Shown in pieces: positions 1 to 5,961 of a stretch of DNA of 8,557 nucleotides. Below the pieces are notes generated by a model, which was not told the DNA's origin, searched no databases, and saw only the letters and a list, made by a program, of their open reading frames with translations. The position numbers and the translations under genes are program-made. The stretch is from Planctomycetaceae bacterium (GTDB lineage Bacteria > Planctomycetota > Planctomycetia > Pirellulales > Thermoguttaceae): NCBI GenBank assembly GCA_031283825.1, contig JAITAZ010000021.1:1-8557 (forward strand). The letters are read 5' to 3'. Each line of letters begins with the position of its first letter. Within the stretch, counting starts at the first letter, position 1.

Positions 1-1
1 C

Positions 2-345
2 CATAGGTATTAAGTTAAGCATTAAATCATTTGTTGTTAAGTAATTACATTCAATATTTTTCTAAAAACAAATGAAATTGGAAACGATTTTTGTTTTTTA
101 GTCAACTTTACAACATAAAAACGAACCATCTGACCATTTTTGTGAAACTATCAGGTATTTTTCTTTTAAAATATTCGATTTTTTAAAAAAAGGACAAATT
201 TGGTCTTGTACCACAATGAATAAATTAGTAACATCATAACTAATTTGTTGTTTTTTGTAACTAATAAAACACAAACAAACCAAACTCACTGACTGGTGAT
301 AACTTGTTAATAACAAACAATTTAATGCTTAACTTAATACGTATG
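2..345. repeat. Inverted-repeat (MITE-like) element, about 340 bp
   Basis: Positions 9-40 and 307-338 are near-perfect inverted copies of each other, with 29 of 32 bases matching. The match continues outwards with 6 of 8 more bases (1-8 against 339-346), so the left end may run past the window edge. The core of each arm contains ATTAAGTTAAGCATTAAAT or its complement. The roughly 265 bp between the arms is AT-rich and contains a 72-codon open frame on the minus strand (316-98) with a TTG start, no ribosome binding site and no recognisable motif. The layout is that of a non-autonomous foldback or MITE-like element, or of an insertion sequence that has lost its transposase. No target-site duplication can be checked because the left flank is missing. 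Confidence 0.55.
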
Positions 346-385
346 TGTTTACCCACTCGTTTACACCAATAACGTACAAAATATC

Positions 386-439
386 GCGATACGTTGTATC
401 GCTCGGCAACGACTCGTTGCGACAAACCGTTACGAACGG
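386..439. repeat. Array of three short hairpins with 3-nt loops
   Basis: Three perfect inverted repeats follow each other within 54 bp: 386-392 with 396-402 (7-bp stem, loop GTT), 406-411 with 415-420 (6-bp stem GCAACG, loop ACT) and 427-431 with 435-439 (5-bp stem CCGTT, loop ACG). The first overlaps a perfect 10-bp palindrome, TATCGCGATA, at 382-391. The patch is much richer in G+C than its surroundings and lies in a gap with no gene. It may be a remnant of a repetitive extragenic palindrome or a structured RNA; no function is assigned. Confidence 0.5.
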
Positions 440-549
440 CAAAAACAACACGACGCCGTAAGAGAACTTCACAGCTAACTACATTTTAACTTTCATCTTT
501 TTTTGATGCTTAATGTTGACTAAACTTTTTGAAAAAAAATATAATGGTA

Positions 550-671
550 ACTTCTAAAAACTAATTTTATTAGGAACGCGGGCGTCCCGCCTGCATGACA
601 ATCGCCTAAATATGCGGTCGAGACGACCGCGATCCTAATAAAAATAAATTTTACATGAGGTTTTTAGAAGT
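550..671. repeat. Nested palindromic element abutting the 3' end of the minus-strand gene
   Basis: The outer arms 550-561 and 660-671 are perfect 12-bp inverted repeats (ACTTCTAAAAAC and its complement). Inside them, 565-575 and 633-643 form a second perfect 11-bp pair (TTTTATTAGGA). The core carries two GC-rich hairpins: 578-582 with 586-590 (GCGGG, loop CGT) and 614-620 with 624-630 (GCGGTCG, loop AGA). The element ends 6 bp from the stop codon of the gene at 677-1669, so a transcript of that gene would fold here and could terminate or be stabilised. The symmetrical design with a GC-rich centre also fits a mobile intergenic palindrome inserted behind the gene. Confidence 0.6.
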
Positions 672-676
672 TCCCT

Positions 677-1669
677 TTAGAGATTCTCCCTATTTTTTCT
701 TGGGAAAGTTTTTCTATTTCTTCGTTTTTCATTTTCAGAATCAGGAACTCCTTGACCGGGTTGCCATGAGTCCGGATTCGGAATGTACGGAGAAGAAGAA
801 TTATTTATCATCGGAATTCTCGGTAGAAAATCAGGAACATCTGCAATTAATTCTTCGGCTTTTTGTTGCTGTTGTTTGTTCAAAAATCCTTTTAATCTGT
901 CTCCCGTTTTTTTTCCTATTGCTAATATTTCGCTTATTAATGTTTCTCGTTTTTTTCTTATTTCATCTCGCTCTTCTTTAGAAATATTTCTACCTTTTGC
1001 AACTCTTTCTTCGATAACTTTCATCAACTCTTCCAACTTTTCATCTCTTTCTGCTTTCGCTTGCTCAATTATTATTTCAGCTTTTTCACGTTGCTCGCCG
1101 GTAACGCCTAAAATATCAAGCGTATCCTTGCCAACCAACGGAGAATTAAGTCCGCCCGTCGCCTGAAAAACTAATATCTTCGCCTTCGCTTGCTGCTCCG
1201 GCGTAACAATCGAATTAACCTTGTCAATAAACTTTTTTATGTCCGATTCTAAATCGACCTGTATCGCTTTATTATCGTTTTCGTTTGAATCATTGAATCG
1301 CTTAATCAACTCGGGTATCTTCATAACAATCTGAATCTGCATAGCCGCCCGAAACGTTTCTATCTCATTTTTCTGACTTTCTGTAACATCAAGCGCTTTG
1401 CGTAATTCCTCTTTCTTAACGCCTTCAAAAATCATAGCGGCACTCGGCAATCCCATCTCAATCGAATTATTATACGACCTCGCTACCATCGTCAACATCC
1501 CAGACGGCAAACGCATCCCCGAAAAATTACGCTCACTCGCCCGATGCTCCCCGCCAGACAAATCACCGCCCAAAGATTGAGCAAACAAATCGCCATCAAT
1601 AAATACGACACAAAAAAATATACTAAATAAAACTAAATCACAACATAACCCTCGCAACATCTTCAACAT
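677..1669 (-). CDS. Secreted helical protein with repeated VTxxQ motifs, unknown function
   Basis: This 330-residue protein is probably exported. Residues 11-25 form a hydrophobic signal-peptide core, with likely cleavage after LFA near residue 30. The mature part is rich in charged helices and repeats a (D/G)VTxxQ-type motif: LDVTESQ at 93-99, VTPEQ at 155-159 and LGVTGEQ at 187-193, followed by a related LNKQQQQKAEEL at 263-274. Each motif leads into a long charged helix. The pattern recalls the LTxxQ motif of Spy/CpxP-type periplasmic proteins and many uncharacterised planctomycete secreted proteins, but I see no further basis for a function. The C-terminus (280-330) is proline-rich and then strongly basic (KRRNRK at 315-320). 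The ATG start is supported by GAGG six bases upstream. The gene stands alone, divergent from the Rpn gene and ending beside a palindromic element. Confidence 0.8.
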   Translation of the reverse strand: MLKMLRGLCCDLVLFSIFFCVVFIDGDLFAQSLGGDLSGGEHRASERNFSGMRLPSGMLTMVARSYNNSIEMGLPSAAMIFEGVKKEELRKALDVTESQKNEIETFRAAMQIQIVMKIPELIKRFNDSNENDNKAIQVDLESDIKKFIDKVNSIVTPEQQAKAKILVFQATGGLNSPLVGKDTLDILGVTGEQREKAEIIIEQAKAERDEKLEELMKVIEERVAKGRNISKEERDEIRKKRETLISEILAIGKKTGDRLKGFLNKQQQQKAEELIADVPDFLPRIPMINNSSSPYIPNPDSWQPGQGVPDSENEKRRNRKTFPRKNRENL

Positions 1670-2332
1670 CTTATACCTCGCTCAAAACATTTAAAAAATT
1701 GTTCACTCTTGAATTTTCACTTACCGCTCGCAAAAATCCATTAAAACCATAAACGCAAATTTCACGAATATCAAATTCGACAAGATATTCGCAATTAACG
1801 TAAACAACGCCAAATTGTACCTATCGTAATCATAATGGTCAATAACGATTTTTTCATTCGCTACGTCGTTTAATAATAATCGAATTAGATAACCGGATGA
1901 TATTTTAAAAAATCATATTATTTTTGGGAGGAAGACAATAGGGACGTTTGGGGTAAAATCTAGAATAAAGACTCAAAAAATAAAAAAAATACTATTGAGT
2001 AATTAAGAAAAAAATTACAGAAATAGTTTCTTAGAAATTCCCGTTATAAATTCCATCAAACTCTCGCAAACTTCGCGCGATTTTACTCCCCCCGCTTGCT
2101 TTTTTATGTCCCGCTTATTACACTGTCAAACTCTAAAATTAAAATAATTTATAATTGTCTGTACTCGCACAAATAAATCTTTCATAAAAAATAAAAAAAT
2201 TACAAAAATATCAACTCGTAAATGTCCGCAAATTGTAAACTAATCGCACTTTAAGTTTTAGCTAGTACCGCCCGCTTAACTATCGAAAAATAGACTTTTA
2301 CGCTTTGAATCGTCGAAATTTATAAACACAAG
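1670..2332. other. AT-rich divergent intergenic region
   Basis: About 660 bp between two divergent genes contains no credible reading frame and should hold promoters for both. A TATAAT at 2150-2155 could be a -10 box for the Rpn gene, but no convincing -35 lies at normal spacing, and the distance to the start is about 195 bp. A weak hairpin (1971-1976 with 1995-2000, ACTCAA/TTGAGT) encloses an A-rich loop. A purine-rich GGGAGGAAG at 1926-1934 resembles a ribosome binding site but no start codon follows it. Nothing else is recognised. Confidence 0.4.
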
Positions 2333-2350
2333 TTGGATAAACAACATAAC

Positions 2351-3478
2351 ATGTCAAAAGAAAATTTAATTAACAAAATCAATCAGTCTAACGAGTTTAT
2401 TTCGTCCCTTTCGATGGAAGACTTGCTGCGGCTATTCCCAAAAACTTATAACCACGACGAGTATTGCAAAAATATATTTGCAATTCTTGAAATAGCTCGC
2501 CGTATCTTCCTGTGCATATTTCCTAGCGAAATGACAAAAACAATTGATCTCAATCGGCTTGAAATTGTCGATACGAAATTTATCAGTAATCAATTGCGTA
2601 TAAATCTTTTTGACATGCTCTATCGAGTGCCGCTCAACGAAATCGAATCATGGGTTTACTTTTTGATAGAATTCAAGTCTAATAACGATCAAGGCACGAT
2701 CATTCAACTATATCAATACGTCAACACAATCTGGATGAAACTTTGGAACGATAACGGTAAACCAGACGACTTTTTTTTCCCTTGCGTTGTGTCGATGATA
2801 TTTCACTGCGGCGAATCACCATTTACCGGAATAATCAATATCGCAGACCAAGTAGATTTACCAGCAAATTCATATTTTCGATCTAGCACAATCAACTATA
2901 AATCACTATTATACGACTTGAATACAAAATCAAAATCAGACTTGCCCGAAGAACCAATAGTAAATATGTTTTTCACTGTCCATCTCATCGCTCGAGAAAA
3001 AGACGCCGACGAACAAGCATTTACGTTGTTTACAAAATTTCAGTACAATATCCGCAACGATAAATTATTAGCAGTAGTATGGGATATAAGTTTGTGGTAT
3101 CTTTGCACTAGCGCAAAACATTTTACTACCGGCATGTACGAAAAATTAATCAAATTAACCCAAGAAATAGGAGGTAAAATTATGACCCCATCAGTAATTG
3201 AAACATACTATGACCAAGCAACAAAGCAAGGTATAACTATTGGCGAAACCAGAGGTATTGCTATTGGCGAAACTCGAGGCGAAATTCGTGGTGAATCCAG
3301 TGGTAGAGCTGCTTTATCCCGCATAGTAACTCGCGATTTGCGGCGTCGGTTTGGCGAACTTTCAGCGGAGTTACAGAATAGGATCACGGAGACGCAGTCT
3401 CTTGGTAAACTCGAAGAGTTATCAGAATTCGCGTTAACATGCGTTTCACTCGGAGAATTCGAAACAGCGCTAGATTAA
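2351..3478 (+). CDS. Rpn-family recombination-promoting nuclease (YhgA-like, PD-(D/E)XK), full-length toxin
   Basis: This is a probable DNA endonuclease of the Rpn/YhgA family, whose full-length forms are toxic and can act against phage. From ATG 2351 it has 375 residues; a TTG at 2333 would add six. Residue numbers here are counted from that TTG. The N-terminal domain has the family's HDEYCKNIF opening (41-49), FDMLYRV with probable catalytic Asp94, and LIEFKS with Glu113 and Lys115, completing a D-ExK site. After about residue 283 comes a separable C-terminal part: a glycine-rich stretch of 4-residue repeats (about 301-324), then a DUF4351-like helical tail (LRRRFGEL at 336-343, LEELSEFAL at 360-368). 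Neither start has a good ribosome binding site, whereas a perfect one lies inside the gene before codon 284. The nuclease domain looks intact. Family assignment is secure; activity and a defence role are inferred from the family. Confidence 0.9.
   Translation: MSKENLINKINQSNEFISSLSMEDLLRLFPKTYNHDEYCKNIFAILEIARRIFLCIFPSEMTKTIDLNRLEIVDTKFISNQLRINLFDMLYRVPLNEIESWVYFLIEFKSNNDQGTIIQLYQYVNTIWMKLWNDNGKPDDFFFPCVVSMIFHCGESPFTGIINIADQVDLPANSYFRSSTINYKSLLYDLNTKSKSDLPEEPIVNMFFTVHLIAREKDADEQAFTLFTKFQYNIRNDKLLAVVWDISLWYLCTSAKHFTTGMYEKLIKLTQEIGGKIMTPSVIETYYDQATKQGITIGETRGIAIGETRGEIRGESSGRAALSRIVTRDLRRRFGELSAELQNRITETQSLGKLEELSEFALTCVSLGEFETALD
3169..3184 (+). promoter_or_regulatory. Internal ribosome binding site and start codon inside the rpn gene
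   Basis: A perfect AGGAGG (3169-3174) lies seven bases before an in-frame ATG (3182-3184). It is encoded by the codons for Ile-Gly-Gly just before the C-terminal domain. It is far stronger than anything before the full-length start, which predicts that the C-terminal protein is made in excess over the nuclease. Confidence 0.8.
3182..3478 (+). CDS. Predicted intragenic antitoxin (RpnS-like), the C-terminal 98 residues of the Rpn gene
   Basis: This nested gene shares the frame and stop codon of the Rpn nuclease and would give a 98-residue protein starting MTPSVIETYYDQ. In studied Rpn systems a short protein is translated from within the rpn gene and blocks the toxic full-length protein, so this is the expected antitoxin. 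Its layout is a helical N-terminus (1-17), a repeat tract of 4-residue units (TIGE, TRGI, AIGE, TRGE, IRGE, then SSGR; about 18-41), and a DUF4351-like helical tail with LRRRFGEL (53-60) and GKLEELSEFAL (75-85). In studied homologues such 4-residue repeats lie in a dimerisation helix and vary in number between strains. The start is chosen because AGGAGG precedes it at ideal spacing. Separate translation is inferred, not shown. Confidence 0.72.
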   Translation: MTPSVIETYYDQATKQGITIGETRGIAIGETRGEIRGESSGRAALSRIVTRDLRRRFGELSAELQNRITETQSLGKLEELSEFALTCVSLGEFETALD

Positions 3479-3512
3479 ATATGAGAAATTAATCAATTTA
3501 ATCTAAAATGTT

Positions 3513-3528
3513 AGGAGGTAAAATTATG
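3513..3528 (+). promoter_or_regulatory. Duplicated ribosome binding site and start of the stand-alone antitoxin
   Basis: AGGAGG (3513-3518) is again seven bases before ATG (3526-3528), and the block from AGGAGG through ATGAC is identical to that inside the rpn gene. This decides the start at 3526 over the upstream ATG at 3508, which has no ribosome binding site. Confidence 0.82.
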
Positions 3529-3810
3529 ACTCCATCAGTAATTGAAACATACTATGACCAAGCAACAAAGCAAGGTATTACTATTGGCGAAACCAGAGGT
3601 ATTGCTATTGGTGAAACCAGAGGTGAATCCAGTGGTAGAGCTGCTTTATCCCGCATAGTAACTCGTGATTTGCGGCGTCGGTTTGGCGAACTTTCAGAGG
3701 AGTTACAGAATAGGATCACGGAGACGCAGTCTCTTGGTAAACTTGAAGAGTTATCAGAATTCGCGTTAACATGCGTTTCGCTCGGAGAATTCGAAACAGC
3801 GTTAGATTAA
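3526..3810 (+). CDS. Stand-alone RpnS-like protein, predicted free antitoxin paralogue
   Basis: This 94-residue protein is a near copy of the C-terminal 98 residues of the Rpn nuclease upstream. It lacks any nuclease domain. Compared with the nested copy it is missing one 4-residue repeat unit (EIRG, by register) and has one substitution (Ala to Glu, in GELSEELQNR). I count 11 base substitutions in the shared frame, 10 of them synonymous. This argues that the protein has been maintained by selection, although gene conversion from copy 1 could contribute. It sits 47 bp after the rpn stop with its own strong ribosome binding site and is probably on the same transcript. It is predicted to bind or neutralise the Rpn nuclease, possibly with altered affinity through the shorter repeat tract. 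A non-functional duplication remnant is the alternative; gene finders may start it at 3508. Confidence 0.75.
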   Translation: MTPSVIETYYDQATKQGITIGETRGIAIGETRGESSGRAALSRIVTRDLRRRFGELSEELQNRITETQSLGKLEELSEFALTCVSLGEFETALD

Positions 3811-4193
3811 AATTTGTCGTCAAAAAAATTAGAATGAAAGCGATTATTCAACGGAATTTTTGTTACGATTATTTTTTGTTAATTCAAAAGGAACGAATTT
3901 TACATAACCGTAAGTTGCGATTCATTGCGTCTTGGTTTGCGTTTTGTTCCTAGTTGGAAAATAATCGGGAAAGACAAAATTCCGTTGAATCGTTGCGTTG
4001 TCAAAAACAATTTTTTACAATTAACTACAGTCAATTATTTCAGGATATTTCTAAAAACTTGATTTTTTAATAATAACTGAGATGTAAAAGTAAAAATAAA
4101 CCGTTTCGCGTAAGGACGTAATGTTGGTAGAAAAACTTAACAAATGCAACTAAACAAACTCGCGTTAACCAGAATTTAAGGAGACAAATTAAA
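3811..4193. other. Intergenic region between the antitoxin copy and the first NEST protein
   Basis: No gene is supported in these roughly 380 bp. The first 180 bp carry the long imperfect inverted repeat annotated separately. The rest (3991-4177) is AT-rich and should contain the promoter of the gene at 4194, but I cannot point to convincing -35 and -10 boxes. Confidence 0.4.
3846..3990. repeat. Long imperfect inverted repeat (foldback element or terminator)
   Basis: Positions 3846-3860 (ATTCAACGGAATTTT) and 3976-3990 are perfect 15-bp inverted copies. Further in, 3866-3875 pairs with 3958-3967 (CGATTATTTT) and 3889-3894 with 3946-3951 (AGGAAC). The three paired blocks are in register, giving a stem of almost 50 bp interrupted by small bulges and closed by a loop of about 50 bases. 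It lies 36 bp after the stop of the stand-alone antitoxin, so it could end that transcript; its size also fits a small foldback element or a structured RNA. Confidence 0.6.
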
Positions 4194-5612
4194 ATGTTGA
4201 ATAAATTTTTTACTGATACTAAATGTCAATCAAGTAAATTAAATCGGATTATTGTTTTTGTCGTGATGATTCTTTTCATCTGTACAAATCAAATTGTTAA
4301 ATTCGATTTGCAAGTTTGTTTTGCTGATAAGTTGTCGGAAGGTGTTTCGTCTGCGGTAGCGAATAAGATTGCTCCGATTGTGAACGAATCGACATTTATT
4401 GTTGTGCATATCAATTTGAAAGATATAAACTTAAAGACAATACGCGAGCAATTTAATAAAGTCTCAAAACGCATAGTTGAAACGGAAGGATTCGACGACA
4501 AATTGAAAAAAAATACTTTGAACGAATCCCAAAAATTATTAGACGAACTTTTTCCTTTAGTAGATAAAGTCATTTTTGATTTGACGACTAACGCCGGTCT
4601 ATCGGAATTATATCTTGTTGGAAATTTAATCAACTCGGACGACGAAAAGGAGGATAAAAAACTTTATCCTATTTTTTTTCTTGCAGTCCCGTATGATACA
4701 AAAGACATGTCGGATAAAAATATAATAGTCCGTCAAAAAATCGAAAGAATTTTTCGATTCGTTTCAAAATCTGTAGTAGAGTTACGAGAAGTCAATCTGT
4801 TGACGAAAGGCAATTTGTTGTTGTATCCGCTTATGTCAACTGACGATAATTCCGACGACTCAACAGGACTAATAAAATCTAAACCTAATTTAAACGGAAT
4901 AATAGAAGAAATTGAAGCTGACATCTCAAATGATGATAACGAAAATCCAACTGAAAAACCTCGTCAAATTGTAAGCGAAGAAAAACTTAAAAAGTATATC
5001 GATAAATTTAGCGCAACGAAAAATCCATATCTTGAAGATGCATTTAAAAATTGCGAGGGCGATTTGATTAAAATTATTTTTCTGTTTAGCAATCCCGTTA
5101 AGACTTTTTTGACGCAAATTTCATCGCTTGATTTTAGCGATATACAAGTTGTCAATATGAGTCGTTACATAATAAATCAGATAGATTATTCATCAATCGG
5201 TATTGACGTAAATAAATTTAGATTACAAGTAATTGCTAAAGCCAAATCTGTTGCGGCGGCAAAACGAGTGCAGGGCGGATTATCTGGACTAATTGATCTA
5301 GGCATAACTTACGTCAACACGACTACGGGCGTAGCTTTTGCGGTAGGCGGGGTTGGAGTTTCGGATAAAATTTTTCCGTTAATTACGCTTACGTTAGAGA
5401 TAATTCGCGGTACGGCAAATTTCGCAATCCCAAATTGCGATAAAGATAAACTGACGTGGAACTACGAGATAAATCCCGAAAAAATGTCGCCCGACGTACT
5501 CGCTGCAACTGTAATCGTCTCATGTTTTGTAGGTATTGTTTTAGAAAACTATGGAGAAAAATTACTCGATAAATGGCAAAAAGAAATTAGACCTTTCCTC
5601 TTATTAAAATAA
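4194..5612 (+). CDS. Secreted NEST-motif protein, paralogue 1, unknown function
   Basis: This 472-residue protein has a long basic N-terminal region, a hydrophobic core (about 19-30) and a probable signal cleavage after CFA near residue 44. I do not recognise an enzyme. Its architecture matches the protein at 5962-7338: an IVNEST motif (62-67) leading into VVHINL (70-75), a hydrophobic strand IFFLAVP (160-166), a long acidic, poorly ordered stretch (215-262), a block around YIDKFSATKN to IKIIFLF (268-298), IDYSSIGI (330-337) followed by FRLQVIAKAKS (342-352), KIFPLI (392-397), and a hydrophobic segment near the C-terminus (437-450). The alternation of strands and the NEST opening recall uncharacterised secreted planctomycete proteins that begin their first strand with an acidic residue and Ser/Thr. 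AAGGAG lies ten bases before the ATG. Confidence 0.8.
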   Translation: MLNKFFTDTKCQSSKLNRIIVFVVMILFICTNQIVKFDLQVCFADKLSEGVSSAVANKIAPIVNESTFIVVHINLKDINLKTIREQFNKVSKRIVETEGFDDKLKKNTLNESQKLLDELFPLVDKVIFDLTTNAGLSELYLVGNLINSDDEKEDKKLYPIFFLAVPYDTKDMSDKNIIVRQKIERIFRFVSKSVVELREVNLLTKGNLLLYPLMSTDDNSDDSTGLIKSKPNLNGIIEEIEADISNDDNENPTEKPRQIVSEEKLKKYIDKFSATKNPYLEDAFKNCEGDLIKIIFLFSNPVKTFLTQISSLDFSDIQVVNMSRYIINQIDYSSIGIDVNKFRLQVIAKAKSVAAAKRVQGGLSGLIDLGITYVNTTTGVAFAVGGVGVSDKIFPLITLTLEIIRGTANFAIPNCDKDKLTWNYEINPEKMSPDVLAATVIVSCFVGIVLENYGEKLLDKWQKEIRPFLLLK

Positions 5613-5629
5613 AATTTTATAACTATTCA

Positions 5630-5830
5630 GGCGAAAGATCGCCTTGCTACTCCAGACAGGTAGGCGACCTTTCGCCGAAAGGTCGCGTCGGCGTTAGCCG
5701 ACGGTAAATCTGGAAATGATTTTAATTATTGTCGAATCCATTTTATCGTTGCCTTCGGCAACGCGACCTTTCGGCGAAAGGTTGCGAACCTACGGTCGCC
5801 TACCAGATCGGTGATCAACCTGATCGATAA
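5630..5830. repeat. Cluster of GC-rich hairpins built on GGTCGC / CGACC
   Basis: Five hairpins lie here: 5630-5634 with 5639-5643 (GGCGA); 5664-5673 with 5677-5686 (GCGACCTTTC, 10 bp, loop GCC); 5687-5692 with 5697-5702 (GTCGGC); 5747-5753 with 5757-5763 (CGTTGCC, loop TTC); and 5763-5772 with 5776-5785 (GCGACCTTTC again, one G-T wobble, loop GGC). Two hairpins thus share the same 10-bp arm about 100 bp apart. The cluster is framed by GGTAGGCGACC at 5659-5669 and its exact complement at 5794-5804. The G+C content contrasts sharply with the AT-rich flanks, which points to an inserted repeat family rather than a native terminator. Confidence 0.75.
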
Positions 5831-5866
5831 ACGCCTACTGACGGACAAATACTGCGTAACATGAGT
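5794..5866 (-). repeat. Intergenic repeat module, inverted copy
   Basis: Read on the minus strand, this stretch starts with ACTCATGTTACGCA (5866-5853) and runs to GGTAGGCGACC (5804-5794). The same two words in the same order and orientation occur on the plus strand at 8359-8372 and from 8390. Between them the copies also share pieces such as TTGT, TCAG and GATC in order, with length differences, so this looks like true homology and not a chance 14-mer. It is a dispersed repeat, possibly the end of a mobile element. Confidence 0.6.
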
Positions 5867-5961
5867 AAATAGTATAAATTTTTAGAAATTGAATTTATTG
5901 TAATATTTCGTCATAAACGCACAAAGCCAACCAAACTAACCATTAACAAACAAATAAAATT

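Larger units (their letters stand above)
3137..3810 (+). repeat. Tandem direct duplication of the rpn 3' end
   Basis: Copy 1 covers 3137-3478 and copy 2 covers 3480-3810, so the second begins directly behind the stop codon of the first. From AGGAGG onwards (3169 and 3513) the copies are nearly identical apart from a 12-bp in-frame gap. The 30 or so bases before AGGAGG are clearly more diverged. In them copy 2 still reads YEKLI in the toxin frame, as copy 1 does, and then hits a stop (TAA, 3504-3506) where copy 1 has CAA; a 1-bp length difference follows. Copy 2 therefore carries a dead scrap of toxin coding sequence fused to an intact antitoxin frame. It arose either by partial tandem duplication or by loss of most of a second full rpn gene. 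Confidence 0.9.
5613..5961. other. Palindrome-filled gap between the two NEST genes
   Basis: These 349 bp contain no gene. Positions 5630-5866 are occupied by the GC-rich palindromes annotated separately. The remainder (5867-5961) is AT-rich and should contain the promoter and leader of the downstream gene, which has no Shine-Dalgarno sequence. Confidence 0.4.

Noticed and set aside
98..316. 72-codon minus-strand open frame within the inverted-repeat element
   Set aside because: It starts at a TTG inside one repeat arm, has no ribosome binding site and no recognisable motif. AT-rich non-coding DNA gives such frames by chance.
655..1580. Plus-strand open frames (655-981, 783-1166, 1398-1580) opposite the VTxxQ protein
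   Set aside because: They are antisense shadows of a minus-strand gene that has a signal peptide, a ribosome binding site and internal motif repeats.
1924..1950. Ribosome-binding-site-like GGGAGGAAG in the divergent gap
   Set aside because: No start codon with an open frame follows at a usable distance.
3508..3525. ATG 3508 as start of the stand-alone antitoxin
   Set aside because: It lacks a ribosome binding site, and AGGAGG lies after it, exactly placed for ATG 3526.
3771..3953. 60-codon plus frame overlapping the end of the antitoxin copy
   Set aside because: It starts inside the antitoxin in another frame, runs through the foldback element, has no ribosome binding site and encodes a basic low-complexity product.
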